This document shows, in pieces, positions 55,301 to 64,000 of a stretch of 64,000 nucleotides of DNA. Source of the DNA: Pseudomonas vancouverensis (GTDB lineage: Bacteria > Pseudomonadota > Gammaproteobacteria > Pseudomonadales > Pseudomonadaceae); assembly GCF_004348895.1 (NCBI RefSeq), contig NZ_RRZK01000008.1, positions 1-64,000 of the forward strand. The letters are read 5' to 3'. A program made the translations under genes and the position numbers. A model generated the notes under the pieces. It was not told where the DNA came from, searched no databases, and saw only the letters and a list, made by a program, of their open reading frames with translations. Position 1 is the first letter of the stretch; every line of letters begins with the position of its first letter.

Positions 55301-55651
55301 CTAATAACCGCCGCCACTGGCGTGATGGGAAGGGTGCATTTCCTTTTCCTGAATGCGGCTCCATTCCGGGCAGCTCAGGAAACTGGTGTGGTCCACCAGG
55401 CCACGGTTATCGAAGCTGACGTTGAAGTTCTGTTGATGACCATCCTGCGTCAACTTGTAGTCAAAGCAGGTACCGGGCACGGCGGTGCGTGTGCTGATCG
55501 CCAATGGCGGGCCACCAATTTGCTGAACCTGCTCCTTGGTCATGCCTTCATCGACTTTTGCGACCAGCGGCTGATTGTCGTACATGGACGTCGCGCTGCA
55601 ACCTGCCAAAGCTGTCAGCGCAAGAACCACTATGTACACGGGCCTGTTCAT
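55301..55651 (-). CDS. osmE: Osmotically inducible lipoprotein OsmE
   Basis: A 116-residue lipoprotein (lipobox LAGC, Cys18) with a SmpA/OmlA-type fold and OsmE features: VDEGMTKEQVQQIGGPP, PGTCFDYKLTQDG and a late Cys (LSCPEW). It is an envelope protein induced by osmotic stress in relatives. It follows the 79-residue gene on the same strand by 12 bases. Confidence 0.88.
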   Translation of the reverse strand: MNRPVYIVVLALTALAGCSATSMYDNQPLVAKVDEGMTKEQVQQIGGPPLAISTRTAVPGTCFDYKLTQDGHQQNFNVSFDNRGLVDHTSFLSCPEWSRIQEKEMHPSHHASGGGY

Positions 55652-55663
55652 GGGGTGCTCCTG

Positions 55664-55903
55664 CTACTGCGCCTTGTTGCGGCTGATGACCTTGGCTTTC
55701 ACTTCTTCAGCGTAGCCGGCCAGCTTTTCCTCATCGCCTTGAAACAATGAGCACAGGCGTTCGATGGCTTGCGCATCGACCTCATTGCCTGCCTGGCGCA
55801 GTTGCTGTTCGAGACGCCTGAGTTCCACCACCGACCAGCGCAGATCCGACGCCAGCCCTTGCAGATCGCGTCGCAGTTCCTGTTCGAATTCGTTAAGCCA
55901 CAT
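55664..55903 (-). CDS. Hypothetical protein, 79 residues, coiled coil
   Basis: A mostly helical, charged protein (MWLNEFEQELRRDLQGLASD, VVELRRLEQQLRQAGNEVDA). GGAGGT lies upstream on the minus strand. No family was recognised. It is probably co-transcribed with osmE. Confidence 0.7.
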   Translation of the reverse strand: MWLNEFEQELRRDLQGLASDLRWSVVELRRLEQQLRQAGNEVDAQAIERLCSLFQGDEEKLAGYAEEVKAKVISRNKAQ

Positions 55904-56102
55904 ATTGACCTCCTGACAGCTGCGTCAGGCCATTTTAGACCCGGTTTCGCAGGCAGGGCGGGGTGTTCGTCCGATCCGCAGCCGAAGCTGTGGAACTTAA
56001 CGACACTGCCGATATCAATGTGTGTCGCTGAACTACGCTCGACCTGTGGCCGAGTGCACACCGACGGGCTACATTTTCATTTTTCAGGATCAAGGACACA
56101 TC

Positions 56103-56438
56103 ATGCGGATGTTGATGGGGGGGATTGCGCTGGCCTTGCTGGCGGGGTGTTCGTTGCCGGCGTCGCTGGTGCCGGGCGAGCCCAATGACACCAAATACAG
56201 TGAGAAACCGCCGAAGGAATACGCCGCCTGCGTGCTCCCGGCCTGGCAACACGAAGTATCGAACACCACCCAGACCTCGATTTCCAACGGCTACCGCATC
56301 AATGCGCCGAGCGTGATCACCGCTGACGAGATCCTCGACATCGTCAAGTACAAGGACGGCAGCCGGATTTCCCTGTATCAGGGGCCGCCGTGGGCGAAAT
56401 CCGCGGCCATGCGCAAAGCGATGAAGGACTGCCTGTAG
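56103..56438 (+). CDS. Small hypothetical lipoprotein
   Basis: A 111-residue protein with a lipobox LLAGC at Cys16 and a body of unknown fold (YSEKPPKEYAACVLPAWQHE, ILDIVKYKDGSRISLYQGPP). It is convergent with the Rrf2 gene. Function unknown. Confidence 0.8.
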   Translation: MRMLMGGIALALLAGCSLPASLVPGEPNDTKYSEKPPKEYAACVLPAWQHEVSNTTQTSISNGYRINAPSVITADEILDIVKYKDGSRISLYQGPPWAKSAAMRKAMKDCL

Positions 56439-56441
56439 ACC

Positions 56442-56999
56442 TCAGTCGCCGACATCGGTCACCGGGATGAGACTGTCTGCGCCAGGCGCGCTTTTCTTTT
56501 CCCGGCGGTCATTCATCCAGGTTTCGATTTTCGCCCCAAATTCCGCAGGCGCCTTGCGTCCGACCCTGCGGGCCAGATCGAGGATGGTTTGCTGGGCGAG
56601 GGCTTCTTCCATACGCTTTTGCGCCACCATCATCGCCCCGTGTACCGAGCAGGGGCCGTCCAGCGCCCAGTCGGGCGGCGAGCCATCAAACAGCGCACAA
56701 CGACCACGGATTTCCCGGCAATCGAAAATCGACTTGCGCCCGTCGATGGCGTTGACGATGTCGAGCAGGGTGATTTCGTCCGCCGGCCGCGCCAGTTTGA
56801 AACCGCCGCGCATGCCTTCGGTGGCGACCACCAGTTTGCCCTTGGCCAGTTTGGTGAAGATTTTCGCCAGGTAATCCAGGGGCACGCCTTGCAACTCGGC
56901 CAGGTCGCGCACACTCGCTTCGCGGGTGTCGCCGCCGTTGCCCACCAGAAATATCAGGCAGTGGATGCCGTATTCGACACCCGCACTGTAAAGAGACAT
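56442..56999 (-). CDS. Rrf2-family regulator, probably iron-sulfur
   Basis: A 185-residue Rrf2 regulator: HTH (SVRDLAELQGVPLDYLAKIF) and three cysteines Cys94, Cys101 and Cys117 with IscR/NsrR-like spacing, so an Fe-S cluster sensing redox or nitric oxide is likely. The C-terminal extension is longer than in NsrR. It is divergent from the flavoprotein gene at 57310, its likely target. Confidence 0.9.
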   Translation of the reverse strand: MSLYSAGVEYGIHCLIFLVGNGGDTREASVRDLAELQGVPLDYLAKIFTKLAKGKLVVATEGMRGGFKLARPADEITLLDIVNAIDGRKSIFDCREIRGRCALFDGSPPDWALDGPCSVHGAMMVAQKRMEEALAQQTILDLARRVGRKAPAEFGAKIETWMNDRREKKSAPGADSLIPVTDVGD

Positions 57000-57309
57000 T
57001 CAGATCTCCGACTTGATTAGTCGTAAATGTTAGCAGCGCGCAAGCTGCCGGGCAACGCATCCCTGCGCCCGCCAATTATTTTCCATACCGCCGATTATCC
57101 ATCCGGACCAGAGTCCGTAAGGCTTTGCGAGCGAATGTCGAGACTTTAGATGATGGGCATCGAGAAAAACCGGTTGCAGGTTTTAACTCGGATCAATACA
57201 GTCGTAGTTGTTGGCTCGGCAGCGGCAGTCGCAGTTTAGAGATCGGCGCCCCGTCAGCCGCATGCAATCCAATGACGTTCAATACGGGTCTTCCCCCCTG
57301 GAGTTCACA
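57000..57309. other. Divergent promoter region, rrf2 and flavoprotein
   Basis: No gene is seen in these 310 bases. It must hold promoters for both flanking genes; I see no certain operator. A short GGAG at 57300 serves the flavoprotein. Confidence 0.5.
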
Positions 57310-58512
57310 ATGAAACAGCAGATTCTGGTCATCGGCGCAGGTTTTGGCGGCATGTGGACCGCTTTGAGTGCCACCCGCCTGTTCGACATTCATGGACACA
57401 ACGACGTCGAAGTCACTGTGCTGGCGCCCCAGGCCGAGTTGCGTGTGCGTCCGCGTTTCTACGAACCCAATGCGCATCAACTGGCGGCGCCGATTGGCGA
57501 GCTGTTCGACGCGGTGGGGGTGAAGTTCATCAAGGGCGCGGCTGACAGCATCGATGTCGAGCGCAAACAGGTCGGCTACACCGATGCAGCAGGCGCCAAA
57601 AAGCTGTGCAGCTACGACAAACTCGTTCTGGCCACCGGCAGCGGCCTGGCTACACCCAATACACCGGGCGTGTCCGAACATGCGTTCGATGTCGACCAGA
57701 TCGAACAGGCCGTGCGCCTGGAGAATCACCTCAAGGCCCTGGCCAACCAGCCTGCGAGCAAGGCACGCAACACGGTGGTAGTTGCCGGCGGTGGTTTCAC
57801 CGGGATTGAAACGGCGACAGAAATGCCGACCCGCTTGCGCGCCATTCTGGGAGAGGGCGCCGATATTGAAGTGATCATCGTCGATCGCGGGAACAAAATC
57901 GGCGGTTCGATGGGCGAGGAGATTGCGCAATCCATTGCTGAAGCCAGTCTGGCAACCGGCGTGAAATGGCACCTGAATGCCTCGGTCGTCAGTGTGGATG
58001 GCAACGGCGTGAGCCTGTCCGACGGCACGCATATTGAAGCCAGCACCGTGATCTGGACCACTGGCGTGCGCGCCAGCTCGCTGACCGCGCAGATTCCCGC
58101 CGAGCGCGATCATCTGGGCCGTCTGCATGTCGACGCGCACCTGAAGGTCATTGGCCAGGACGACATCTTCGCCACCGGCGACGTGGCCCATGCCGCCAGT
58201 GACGCGATCGGCAACTACGCGCTGATGACCTGCCAGCATGCCATCGTGCTGGGTCGTCATGCCGGCAATAACGTGGCCGCGCAGATCCTTGGCGTCGCAC
58301 CGACGCCCTACAGCCAGCCCAAGTACGTCACCTGTCTGGATCTGGGTGCCTGGGGCGCGGTGTACACCGAGGGTTGGGATCGCCAGGTCAAGCTGGTCAA
58401 GCAGGAAGCGAAGGCGCTGAAAACCCAGATCAACACCCAGTGGATCTACCCACCAGCGGCCAATCGTGAAGCCGCGTGGGCGGCCGCCGATCCGTTGATT
58501 CCGATTGCCTGA
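57310..58512 (+). CDS. NDH-2-like FAD-dependent oxidoreductase
   Basis: A 400-residue flavoprotein with two dinucleotide motifs: VIGAGFGGMW near the N-terminus and VVAGGGFTGIE near residue 157. ATGDVAHA is the usual FAD-binding end motif. It resembles type II NADH dehydrogenases without a clear membrane anchor. With a divergent Rrf2 gene it may respond to redox or NO stress. Confidence 0.88.
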   Translation: MKQQILVIGAGFGGMWTALSATRLFDIHGHNDVEVTVLAPQAELRVRPRFYEPNAHQLAAPIGELFDAVGVKFIKGAADSIDVERKQVGYTDAAGAKKLCSYDKLVLATGSGLATPNTPGVSEHAFDVDQIEQAVRLENHLKALANQPASKARNTVVVAGGGFTGIETATEMPTRLRAILGEGADIEVIIVDRGNKIGGSMGEEIAQSIAEASLATGVKWHLNASVVSVDGNGVSLSDGTHIEASTVIWTTGVRASSLTAQIPAERDHLGRLHVDAHLKVIGQDDIFATGDVAHAASDAIGNYALMTCQHAIVLGRHAGNNVAAQILGVAPTPYSQPKYVTCLDLGAWGAVYTEGWDRQVKLVKQEAKALKTQINTQWIYPPAANREAAWAAADPLIPIA

Positions 58513-58527
58513 TACACGACTTGAACA

Positions 58528-58562
58528 ATCCCGCCCGGACCTTCCCGGGCGGGATTTTTTTT
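58528..58562 (+). terminator. Rho-independent terminator
   Basis: ATCCCGCCCGG pairs with CCGGGCGGGAT around a six-base loop, followed by eight T. It ends the flavoprotein transcript. Confidence 0.95.
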
Positions 58563-58578
58563 GCCGCGAATTGCCCGC

Positions 58579-58628
58579 GTGAAATTTATCGTGTAGTTTT
58601 TCATGAAATTATAAATACAAAATTTCAC
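58579..58628. promoter_or_regulatory. Inverted repeat upstream of the PuuB-like gene
   Basis: GTGAAATT and its reverse complement AATTTCAC bracket an AT-rich 30-base core with a TTTCATGAAA palindrome. It lies directly before the gene and is a plausible operator for the XRE-cupin regulator encoded downstream. Confidence 0.55.
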
Positions 58629-58636
58629 GAGGCCGT

Positions 58637-59926
58637 ATGTTTCAGCAATCCACGCAGCATGTCGCCAGTTACTACGCCCACTCTTGCGCCGACCAACTGG
58701 TCAACAGAACGCCGCTGGAAGGCGAGCAGGAGACCGAGGTCTTGATCATCGGTGCCGGTTTCAGTGGATTGCACACCGCGTTGCGCCTGGCCCTGGCCGG
58801 CAAACGCGTGACCTTGCTGGAGGCCAGCCGCGTGGCCTGGGCCGCTTCGGGGCGCAATGGCGGGCAGGCGATTCTCGGCTGGTCGTGCGACATGCCGCCG
58901 CTGGAAGCCGCCCTCGGTTATGAGCGCGCCCGACGCCTGTGGGACGGCATGCGCTGGGCCGCTCGGGAGCTGCGGGATTTGCCCGGTCGCCACGGATTCG
59001 ATTGCGATTATCGCCCCGGCCACCTGTGGACCTCGGTGATGCCACGGCGAGTGGGCCTGTTGACCGAATGGCAACACGAGGCCAGCCACAAGTGGGGCCA
59101 CGATGCCTTGCAATTCGTCGAGCGCCGCGACTTGCCGAAATGGGTCGCCAGCGAGCGCTATCAGGCGGGGCTGTACGATCCCGAGGGCGGTCATTTGAAC
59201 CCGCTGAAACTGGCCCTCGGCCTGGCGGCGGCGATCGAACGCGCCGGTGGTCGCATCCATGAACAAAGCAAGGCGCTGAACTATCGCCAGCAGGGCAACG
59301 GCTTTGTGGTGAGCACCGAGCGCGGGCAGGTTCGCGCCGACGTGCTGGTGCTGGCCTGCAACGCCTACCTCGACCGGCTCGACCCGCAGTTGGCCAGTTG
59401 CGTGCTGCCGGTAGGCACCTACCAAGTCGCGACGGCACCGCTGAGCAAGGAGCAGGCCACGGCGCTGTTGCCGAGCAATGTGTGCGTGACCGACAACCAG
59501 TTCGTGCTCGACTACTTCCGGCGCACCCCGGACAACCGCCTGCTGTTTGGCGGCGGCTGCACTTACCTGGGCGGTATGCCCAAGGACATTGCCGCAGCGA
59601 CCCGGCCGTTTCTGGAGCGGGTGTTCCCGCAACTGACCGGCGTCGAACTGGAGTTTGCCTGGGGCGGTCACATCGACCTGACCCTCAAGCGCACCCCGGA
59701 CCTCGGTCGACGCGGCGAGCTGTACTGGATGCAGGGCTACTCGGGCCACGGCGTGTTGCCGACCCTGGCCGGCGCCCGTGCGGTGTCCGATGCGATTCTC
59801 GGCCAGTCGGACGAACTGGCCCTGTATCAGGGCCTGGACAACGGCAGTTTTCCCGGCGGCAAGTATTTCGCCGCGCCGCTGGAAGCCATTGGCAAAGCCT
59901 GGTACCGGCTGCGCGACAGCATTTGA
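58637..59926 (+). CDS. puuB: PuuB/PauB-type gamma-glutamylpolyamine oxidase (FAD)
   Basis: A 429-residue DAO-family oxidase: FAD motif GAGFSG (39-44), EASRVAWAASGRNGGQ and a late GYSGHGVLPTLAGAR. Relatives oxidise gamma-glutamylated putrescine or similar amines. The next genes, a cupin regulator and a glutamine-synthetase-like ligase, are the usual partners. Confidence 0.88.
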   Translation: MFQQSTQHVASYYAHSCADQLVNRTPLEGEQETEVLIIGAGFSGLHTALRLALAGKRVTLLEASRVAWAASGRNGGQAILGWSCDMPPLEAALGYERARRLWDGMRWAARELRDLPGRHGFDCDYRPGHLWTSVMPRRVGLLTEWQHEASHKWGHDALQFVERRDLPKWVASERYQAGLYDPEGGHLNPLKLALGLAAAIERAGGRIHEQSKALNYRQQGNGFVVSTERGQVRADVLVLACNAYLDRLDPQLASCVLPVGTYQVATAPLSKEQATALLPSNVCVTDNQFVLDYFRRTPDNRLLFGGGCTYLGGMPKDIAAATRPFLERVFPQLTGVELEFAWGGHIDLTLKRTPDLGRRGELYWMQGYSGHGVLPTLAGARAVSDAILGQSDELALYQGLDNGSFPGGKYFAAPLEAIGKAWYRLRDSI

Positions 59927-59951
59927 AGCGTCAATTTCTGGAAGCCATTCG

Positions 59952-60506
59952 ATGGACATGCAAGAAGAAATCTCGGCGTTGGCGATCCTTATCCAGGACC
60001 TGCGCAAGCACAAGAAGTACACCCTCAAGGAGCTGGCGGACAAAATCGGCCGCTCCGTCGGGTTCCTGTCCCAGGTCGAGCGCGGCCTGTCGCGCCCGAC
60101 CGTGGCCGACCTGACCGCCATCAGCGAAACACTCGGCGTGCCGACCACTTATTTCTACAGCCTGCCCAAACCCATGGCCTTGCCCTGGGTGACGCGCCCG
60201 GACGAGCGCCGCACGCTGTACTACGCCGACGGCATCACCGACATCATGGTGTCGCCGAAGATGCGTGCGTCCTTTTCCATGCTCGAAAGCCAGCTCGAAC
60301 CCGGCGCCAGCAGCGGCGATCGGCACATGAAGGACAGCTCGGAGCAGGGCGGTTACGTGCTCGAAGGCGAGCTGACCCTGTGGCTCGACGACAACGACCC
60401 GGTGACCCTGCACGCCGGCGACAGCTTTCAACTGGCCAGCCATGCCCACTGCCGCTACGGCAACCTTTCCGCTCAAATGACCCGCGTGCTCTGGGTCTAT
60501 ACCTGA
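59952..60506 (+). CDS. puuR: XRE-cupin regulator (PuuR-like)
   Basis: A 184-residue protein with an N-terminal HTH (LKELADKIGRSVGFLSQVER, RPTVADLTAIS) and a C-terminal cupin (SEQGGYVLEGELTLWLDDND, LHAGDSFQLASHAHCRYGN). Such regulators repress polyamine catabolic genes and are relieved by the substrate. Placement between the oxidase and ligase supports this. Confidence 0.85.
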   Translation: MDMQEEISALAILIQDLRKHKKYTLKELADKIGRSVGFLSQVERGLSRPTVADLTAISETLGVPTTYFYSLPKPMALPWVTRPDERRTLYYADGITDIMVSPKMRASFSMLESQLEPGASSGDRHMKDSSEQGGYVLEGELTLWLDDNDPVTLHAGDSFQLASHAHCRYGNLSAQMTRVLWVYT

Positions 60507-60526
60507 TAACAACAAGGAACATCACG

Positions 60527-61873
60527 ATGGATGCTGTGTGCTCTGAACTGCTGGCCGAGGTTCGCAACTTCCGCCATTGCAACCCTGAAGTGCGCTACGT
60601 CGACCTGATCTCCCTGGACATTCCGGGGCACTTCTACGGCAAGCGCTACCCGATCGAAATGCTCGAAAAAGTCGCCGCCGGCAGCGTCTTGAAGTTGCCG
60701 CAGAACTGCGTGTTGCTCGGTACCCAGGGTGGTTTGTTCAAAATTGGTGATTACTGTTTCAACGACGGCGACCCGGATGCACCGCGACGCCTGGTGCCCG
60801 GCACGCTGAAGCTGGTCAACTGGGAGAAACAACCCCTGGGCCAGATGCTGATCACCTCCGACGGCACCGAAAAGCCCATCGAATTCGAGCCTCGCGAAGT
60901 GCTGGCGCAAGTGCTGAACAGGCTGCACCGCAAAGGCATTTTCCCGGTGGTGGCGTTCGAACTGGAGTTCTACCTGTTCGACAGTCGCTTGAAGGACGGC
61001 CTGCCACAATTCCCCCGTGATGAACTGACCGGTGACGCCGACGATCAGCCGAACATGCACATCGAACGCCTGTCGCGCTTCGCCCCGGTACTCGATGAAA
61101 TGGTCGAGACCGCCCGGGCGCAAGGCATCGAGGCCACGGTGATCACCGCCGAACTCGGTCCGGGTCAGTTCGAAATCAACTTCGGCCACCTCGACGACGG
61201 CCTGCGTGCCGCTGACTGGGCTGCCCTGTTTTGCCGCAGCACCCGCGGCGTGGCCCTCAAGCACAACTACCGCGCCAGTTTCATGGCCAAGCCCTACCTG
61301 CAACACCCGGGCAGCGGCATGCACGTGCACGTCAGCCTGTACGACAAGGCCGGCAACAATCTGTTGGCCGCCAACGGCCAGCGCGCCTTGCGCCATGCCG
61401 TGGCCGGGTGCCTGGACGTGTTGCCGCACTGCATGCCGATATTCGCACCCAACCACAACGCCTTGCGCCGTCTGAGCGGCACGGTCAACGTGGCGTCCCG
61501 CGCCAGTTGGGGCTTTGAAGACCGCGACGCCTGCCTGCGGGTGCCGGACTCCGACCTGAAAAACCTGCGCATCGAACATCGCCTGGCCGGCGCCGATGCC
61601 AACCCGTACCTGGCGTTGGCGGCGATTCTGGTGGGCCTGGAGCGCGGTCTGGAAATGGAGCAGGAGCCCATCGCGCCGCTCAACGAAGACCGCGACAGCG
61701 GCATCGATTTTCCGTTGGAAATGCTCGAAGCCGTGCGCTCCCTGCAAAGCCATGCAGCGCTGCGCGAAGGCCTGGGGGCGGAGTTTGTCGACGTTTATTG
61801 CGAAAACAAGCGCCAGGATCATCTGGCATTTCTGCATGACATCAGCGCGCGGGAATACCGCTGGTTTCTCTGA
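60527..61873 (+). CDS. puuA: Gamma-glutamylpolyamine synthetase-like (glutamine synthetase family)
   Basis: A 448-residue glutamine-synthetase-fold ligase with FELEFYLFDS, ELGPGQFEINFGHL, PGSGMHVHVSLYD and AGADANPYLALAAIL. In PuuA-type enzymes it joins glutamate to putrescine or another amine. The ATG follows AAGGAAC. It probably acts before the PuuB-like oxidase. The real amine cannot be told. Confidence 0.88.
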   Translation: MDAVCSELLAEVRNFRHCNPEVRYVDLISLDIPGHFYGKRYPIEMLEKVAAGSVLKLPQNCVLLGTQGGLFKIGDYCFNDGDPDAPRRLVPGTLKLVNWEKQPLGQMLITSDGTEKPIEFEPREVLAQVLNRLHRKGIFPVVAFELEFYLFDSRLKDGLPQFPRDELTGDADDQPNMHIERLSRFAPVLDEMVETARAQGIEATVITAELGPGQFEINFGHLDDGLRAADWAALFCRSTRGVALKHNYRASFMAKPYLQHPGSGMHVHVSLYDKAGNNLLAANGQRALRHAVAGCLDVLPHCMPIFAPNHNALRRLSGTVNVASRASWGFEDRDACLRVPDSDLKNLRIEHRLAGADANPYLALAAILVGLERGLEMEQEPIAPLNEDRDSGIDFPLEMLEAVRSLQSHAALREGLGAEFVDVYCENKRQDHLAFLHDISAREYRWFL

Positions 61874-62010
61874 GGTCCCGTAGGAAATGTGTGGATATTT
61901 AAAGGCTTAGGAGATTTAGTAACCGGATAGTGAACAAAAATATCTTGTTACAGGCCGAAATATTCCGTAATATCCGCGCCGCGTTCACCACCACGGTTTA
62001 TGCATTTTTA

Positions 62011-62049
62011 AATCCCAGGCGTCCATCAGCTGCCTGGGATTTTTTTTTG
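62011..62049 (+). terminator. Rho-independent terminator
   Basis: ATCCCAGGC pairs with GCCTGGGAT and is followed by nine T. It lies between the ligase gene and the convergent permease gene. Confidence 0.94.
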
Positions 62050-62057
62050 CCTGAAAA

Positions 62058-63416
62058 TCAGTCAGGCACTGATTCCATTGCCGGTTTGCTCAGCCTCATC
62101 AGCCCGTAATAACTCAGCGCCGGCACCAGCAACCCGACCACCCACGCCAGGTCCACGCCCTCCAGTGCCGTGGCCACCGGGCCGACGTAGAGCGTGGTGT
62201 TCATGAACGGGATCTCCAGGGCAATCGCCAGCACGAAACTGCCGCAGGCGATTTTATTCACCCGCCCGTAGATGCCGTTCAGGTCGAAGATGTCGGCAAT
62301 CCGGTACTCACCCTTGCGCAGGCAGTAGTAGTCCACCAGGTTGATCGCCGTCCACGGGATCAGGAAGTAGCTCATGAAGAAAATGAAGTTGAGGAAGAAG
62401 TTGATGAAGTCGTCCTGACTGACGGTGCACAGCGCCGTGGCGATCAGGCTGATCAGCAGCATGAACACGCCGCGCACCCGTGGCGTGACCTTGAGCCGGG
62501 CGAAGGGCTCGATCACGGTGATGGTCGACATGAACGCGCCGTACAGGTTGAACACGTTGATCGACACCTGGCCATAGACGATGAAGGCAAACAACAGCAC
62601 CGCGGCGCTGCCGAACAGCCCGGCGACATGACCGCCGACGTTGTTCGAGAAGTCAGCGATGCCGACACTGAGGATGGCGCCGAGAATCATCATCCACGCA
62701 CCGCCCAGCACCGTACCCGCGTAGCTGTACCAGAACACCTGCGCCGTTGGCGTTCGGCTCGGCAGATAACGCGAGTAGTCCGCGACATAGGGCGCATAGG
62801 ACAGCTGCCAGGTCACGGCGATGCTCACCGCCACCAGAAACTTTGCCAGCGAGAACCCGCTCGGCAACCACTGTTCGGCGGGGATCGGCAGTTGCAATGC
62901 CAACAGCGTCGCAGCGGCGAACACCAGCAGCGAGAGGACCGACAACAGCTTCTGCAAACGGTGGATCAGGCGATAGCCATACAGCGCGACGACAAAACAC
63001 AGGGCGCCGATCAGGTAGATGTTGCCGCTCGCCGGCAGCGGGCTGACGCTCTCCAGTGCCTGGGCCGCCAGCAGGGTGTTGCTGACGAAGAAGCCCAGGT
63101 AAATCAGCATCACGAACAACAGCGGCAACACTGCCCCCAGCACACCGAACTGCGCCCGGCTCTGGATCATCTGCGGGATGCCCAGTTTCGGCCCTTGCGC
63201 AGAGTGCGAGGCCATGAAAATCGCCCCCAGCAGCGAACCGAGAATGATCGCCAGGGCACTCCAGAACAGGTTGAGCCCCATCACCACCGGCAACACCCCG
63301 GAGGCGATGGTGGTGATGTTCATGTTGGCGCCGAACCAGATGTAGAACAGCGATGCCGGGCGACCATGACGCTCGTTTTCCGGAATGAAATCGATGCTTC
63401 TTTTTTCAACTTGCAT
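62058..63416 (-). CDS. NCS1-family purine/cytosine permease
   Basis: A 452-residue transporter with about 12 membrane helices and NCS1 features: RSIDFIPENERHGRPASLFY, FGANMNITTIASGVLPVVMG and YVADYSRYLPSRTP. It imports a nucleobase or similar compound with a cation. It starts five bases after the isochorismatase-family gene, in one operon. Confidence 0.92.
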   Translation of the reverse strand: MQVEKRSIDFIPENERHGRPASLFYIWFGANMNITTIASGVLPVVMGLNLFWSALAIILGSLLGAIFMASHSAQGPKLGIPQMIQSRAQFGVLGAVLPLLFVMLIYLGFFVSNTLLAAQALESVSPLPASGNIYLIGALCFVVALYGYRLIHRLQKLLSVLSLLVFAAATLLALQLPIPAEQWLPSGFSLAKFLVAVSIAVTWQLSYAPYVADYSRYLPSRTPTAQVFWYSYAGTVLGGAWMMILGAILSVGIADFSNNVGGHVAGLFGSAAVLLFAFIVYGQVSINVFNLYGAFMSTITVIEPFARLKVTPRVRGVFMLLISLIATALCTVSQDDFINFFLNFIFFMSYFLIPWTAINLVDYYCLRKGEYRIADIFDLNGIYGRVNKIACGSFVLAIALEIPFMNTTLYVGPVATALEGVDLAWVVGLLVPALSYYGLMRLSKPAMESVPD

Positions 63417-63421
63417 GGCGC

Positions 63422-64000
63422 TTACTCCTGAGTCCGGGCGAGGTGGGCGTGCAGACGGTCGATGGTGCCGGGCAGCTCATGGGGCTGGTGGGCAAACAGG
63501 TCCGGTTGCGCGGGTTTCAGGCTCAGGTAGTCGTGACCGGCGAGGGCGCGCAGGCATTGCGCGCAGGTGAGCATTTCCAGCGAGTAGACCCAGTTGGCCA
63601 GGATCAACAGCGCCGAATAGTGCCCGGCCAGGGTGGTCGTGGTGCAGGCGTCGCTGACTAGTCGCACGCGATAACCGAGGGCGAACGCGTCGAACACGCT
63701 GGTGAGCACGCAGACGTCGGTCAGCACGCCGCAGACGATCAAGGTCTCGACCTTCAGGGCTTTGAGCCGGGCATCGAGGTCGGTGCGATGAAAGGCGCTG
63801 TAGCGGCCCTTGTCGAACACCCATTCATGGGGTCGCGGTGCCAGCGACTCGATGATCTCCACTTGTCGGGTGCCGGCGCGATAACCCAAAGGGCCGCCGT
63901 CGGCCGCGAGGGGTTCGCCGGGAGGCAAGTCACTGCCGTCGGCCTGGTTGATGTGACGGGTGTACATCACCGGCATCCGCTGCTGGCGGGCGGCGTCGAG
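63422..64000 (-). CDS. Isochorismatase-family cysteine hydrolase (5' end beyond window)
   Basis: The frame stays open to the window edge, so the start lies beyond 64000. The visible 192 residues hold the catalytic Cys in GVLTDVCVLTSV and Lys in FDKGRYSAFHRTDLD. The family includes amidases of pyrimidine and nicotinamide breakdown. With the NCS1 permease, use of an imported nucleobase-like compound is likely. Confidence 0.85.
   Translation of the reverse strand, partial: LDAARQQRMPVMYTRHINQADGSDLPPGEPLAADGGPLGYRAGTRQVEIIESLAPRPHEWVFDKGRYSAFHRTDLDARLKALKVETLIVCGVLTDVCVLTSVFDAFALGYRVRLVSDACTTTTLAGHYSALLILANWVYSLEMLTCAQCLRALAGHDYLSLKPAQPDLFAHQPHELPGTIDRLHAHLARTQE

Overview
The window looks like chromosomal DNA from a fluorescent pseudomonad (Pseudomonas fluorescens group). 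The evidence is the high-GC codon use, many palindromic REP/REPIN elements of the GTGGGAGCGAGCTTGCTCGC type between genes, a catBCA plus benABCD catabolic block, and a MnxG/McoA-type giant multicopper oxidase. No rRNA, tRNA, CRISPR array, IS element or phage gene was recognised.

Layout. (1) 1-834: gene-free composite of intergenic repeats. (2) 835-4386: four-gene operon (DoxX-like, ABM-domain, YtcJ-like amidohydrolase, YcaC-like hydrolase), then an MscS/cNMP channel and a secreted esterase on the minus strand and a divergent LysR. (3) 8238-33316: the accessory highlight. It contains a glycine-rich secreted protein with seven 12-residue repeats, gspF and gspG, a lytic transglycosylase, a 1937-residue multicopper oxidase, a YncE-like propeller, two Sco proteins, a cytochrome c/periplasmic-binding fusion and a parvulin. 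These are followed by one tight operon: receiver protein, GspE ATPase, MshI/J/K (PilM/N/O/P)-like inner-membrane proteins, lipo-secretin, three pseudopilins and the curli export proteins CsgE, CsgF and CsgG, with no CsgA or CsgB. Excellent sigma-54 promoters precede the transglycosylase, the oxidase and the secretion operon. Near-identical CCCC-N6-GGGG palindromes lie upstream of the last two, which points to one NtrC-type regulator encoded outside the window.

(4) 33317-43650: repeats, then mostly housekeeping genes: two Nudix/PpnN-type nucleotide enzymes, a DUF3087 protein, two diguanylate cyclases, a LysR, a DUF2784 protein, a DapA-like aldolase, AzlCD and small proteins. (5) 43647-45788: SRAP (YedK/HMCES) protein, polysaccharide-deacetylase-like lipoprotein and DUF1652. 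(6) 45795-54474: catR/catBCA, benR and benABCD, a complete benzoate-to-muconolactone pathway with visible CatR- and BenR-type sites. (7) 54485-64000: Nudix, small stress proteins including OsmE, an Rrf2 regulator divergent from an NDH-2-like flavoprotein, a PuuB/regulator/glutamine-synthetase-like gene set, and an NCS1 permease with a truncated isochorismatase-family hydrolase at the window edge.

How block 3 may work (inference): a sigma-54-controlled programme would make a secreted copper oxidase (probably Mn(II)-oxidising), copper-delivery and folding helpers, a dedicated type II/MSHA-like secretion machine and a CsgG-type outer-membrane pore. The glycine-rich repeat protein is a candidate extracellular partner.
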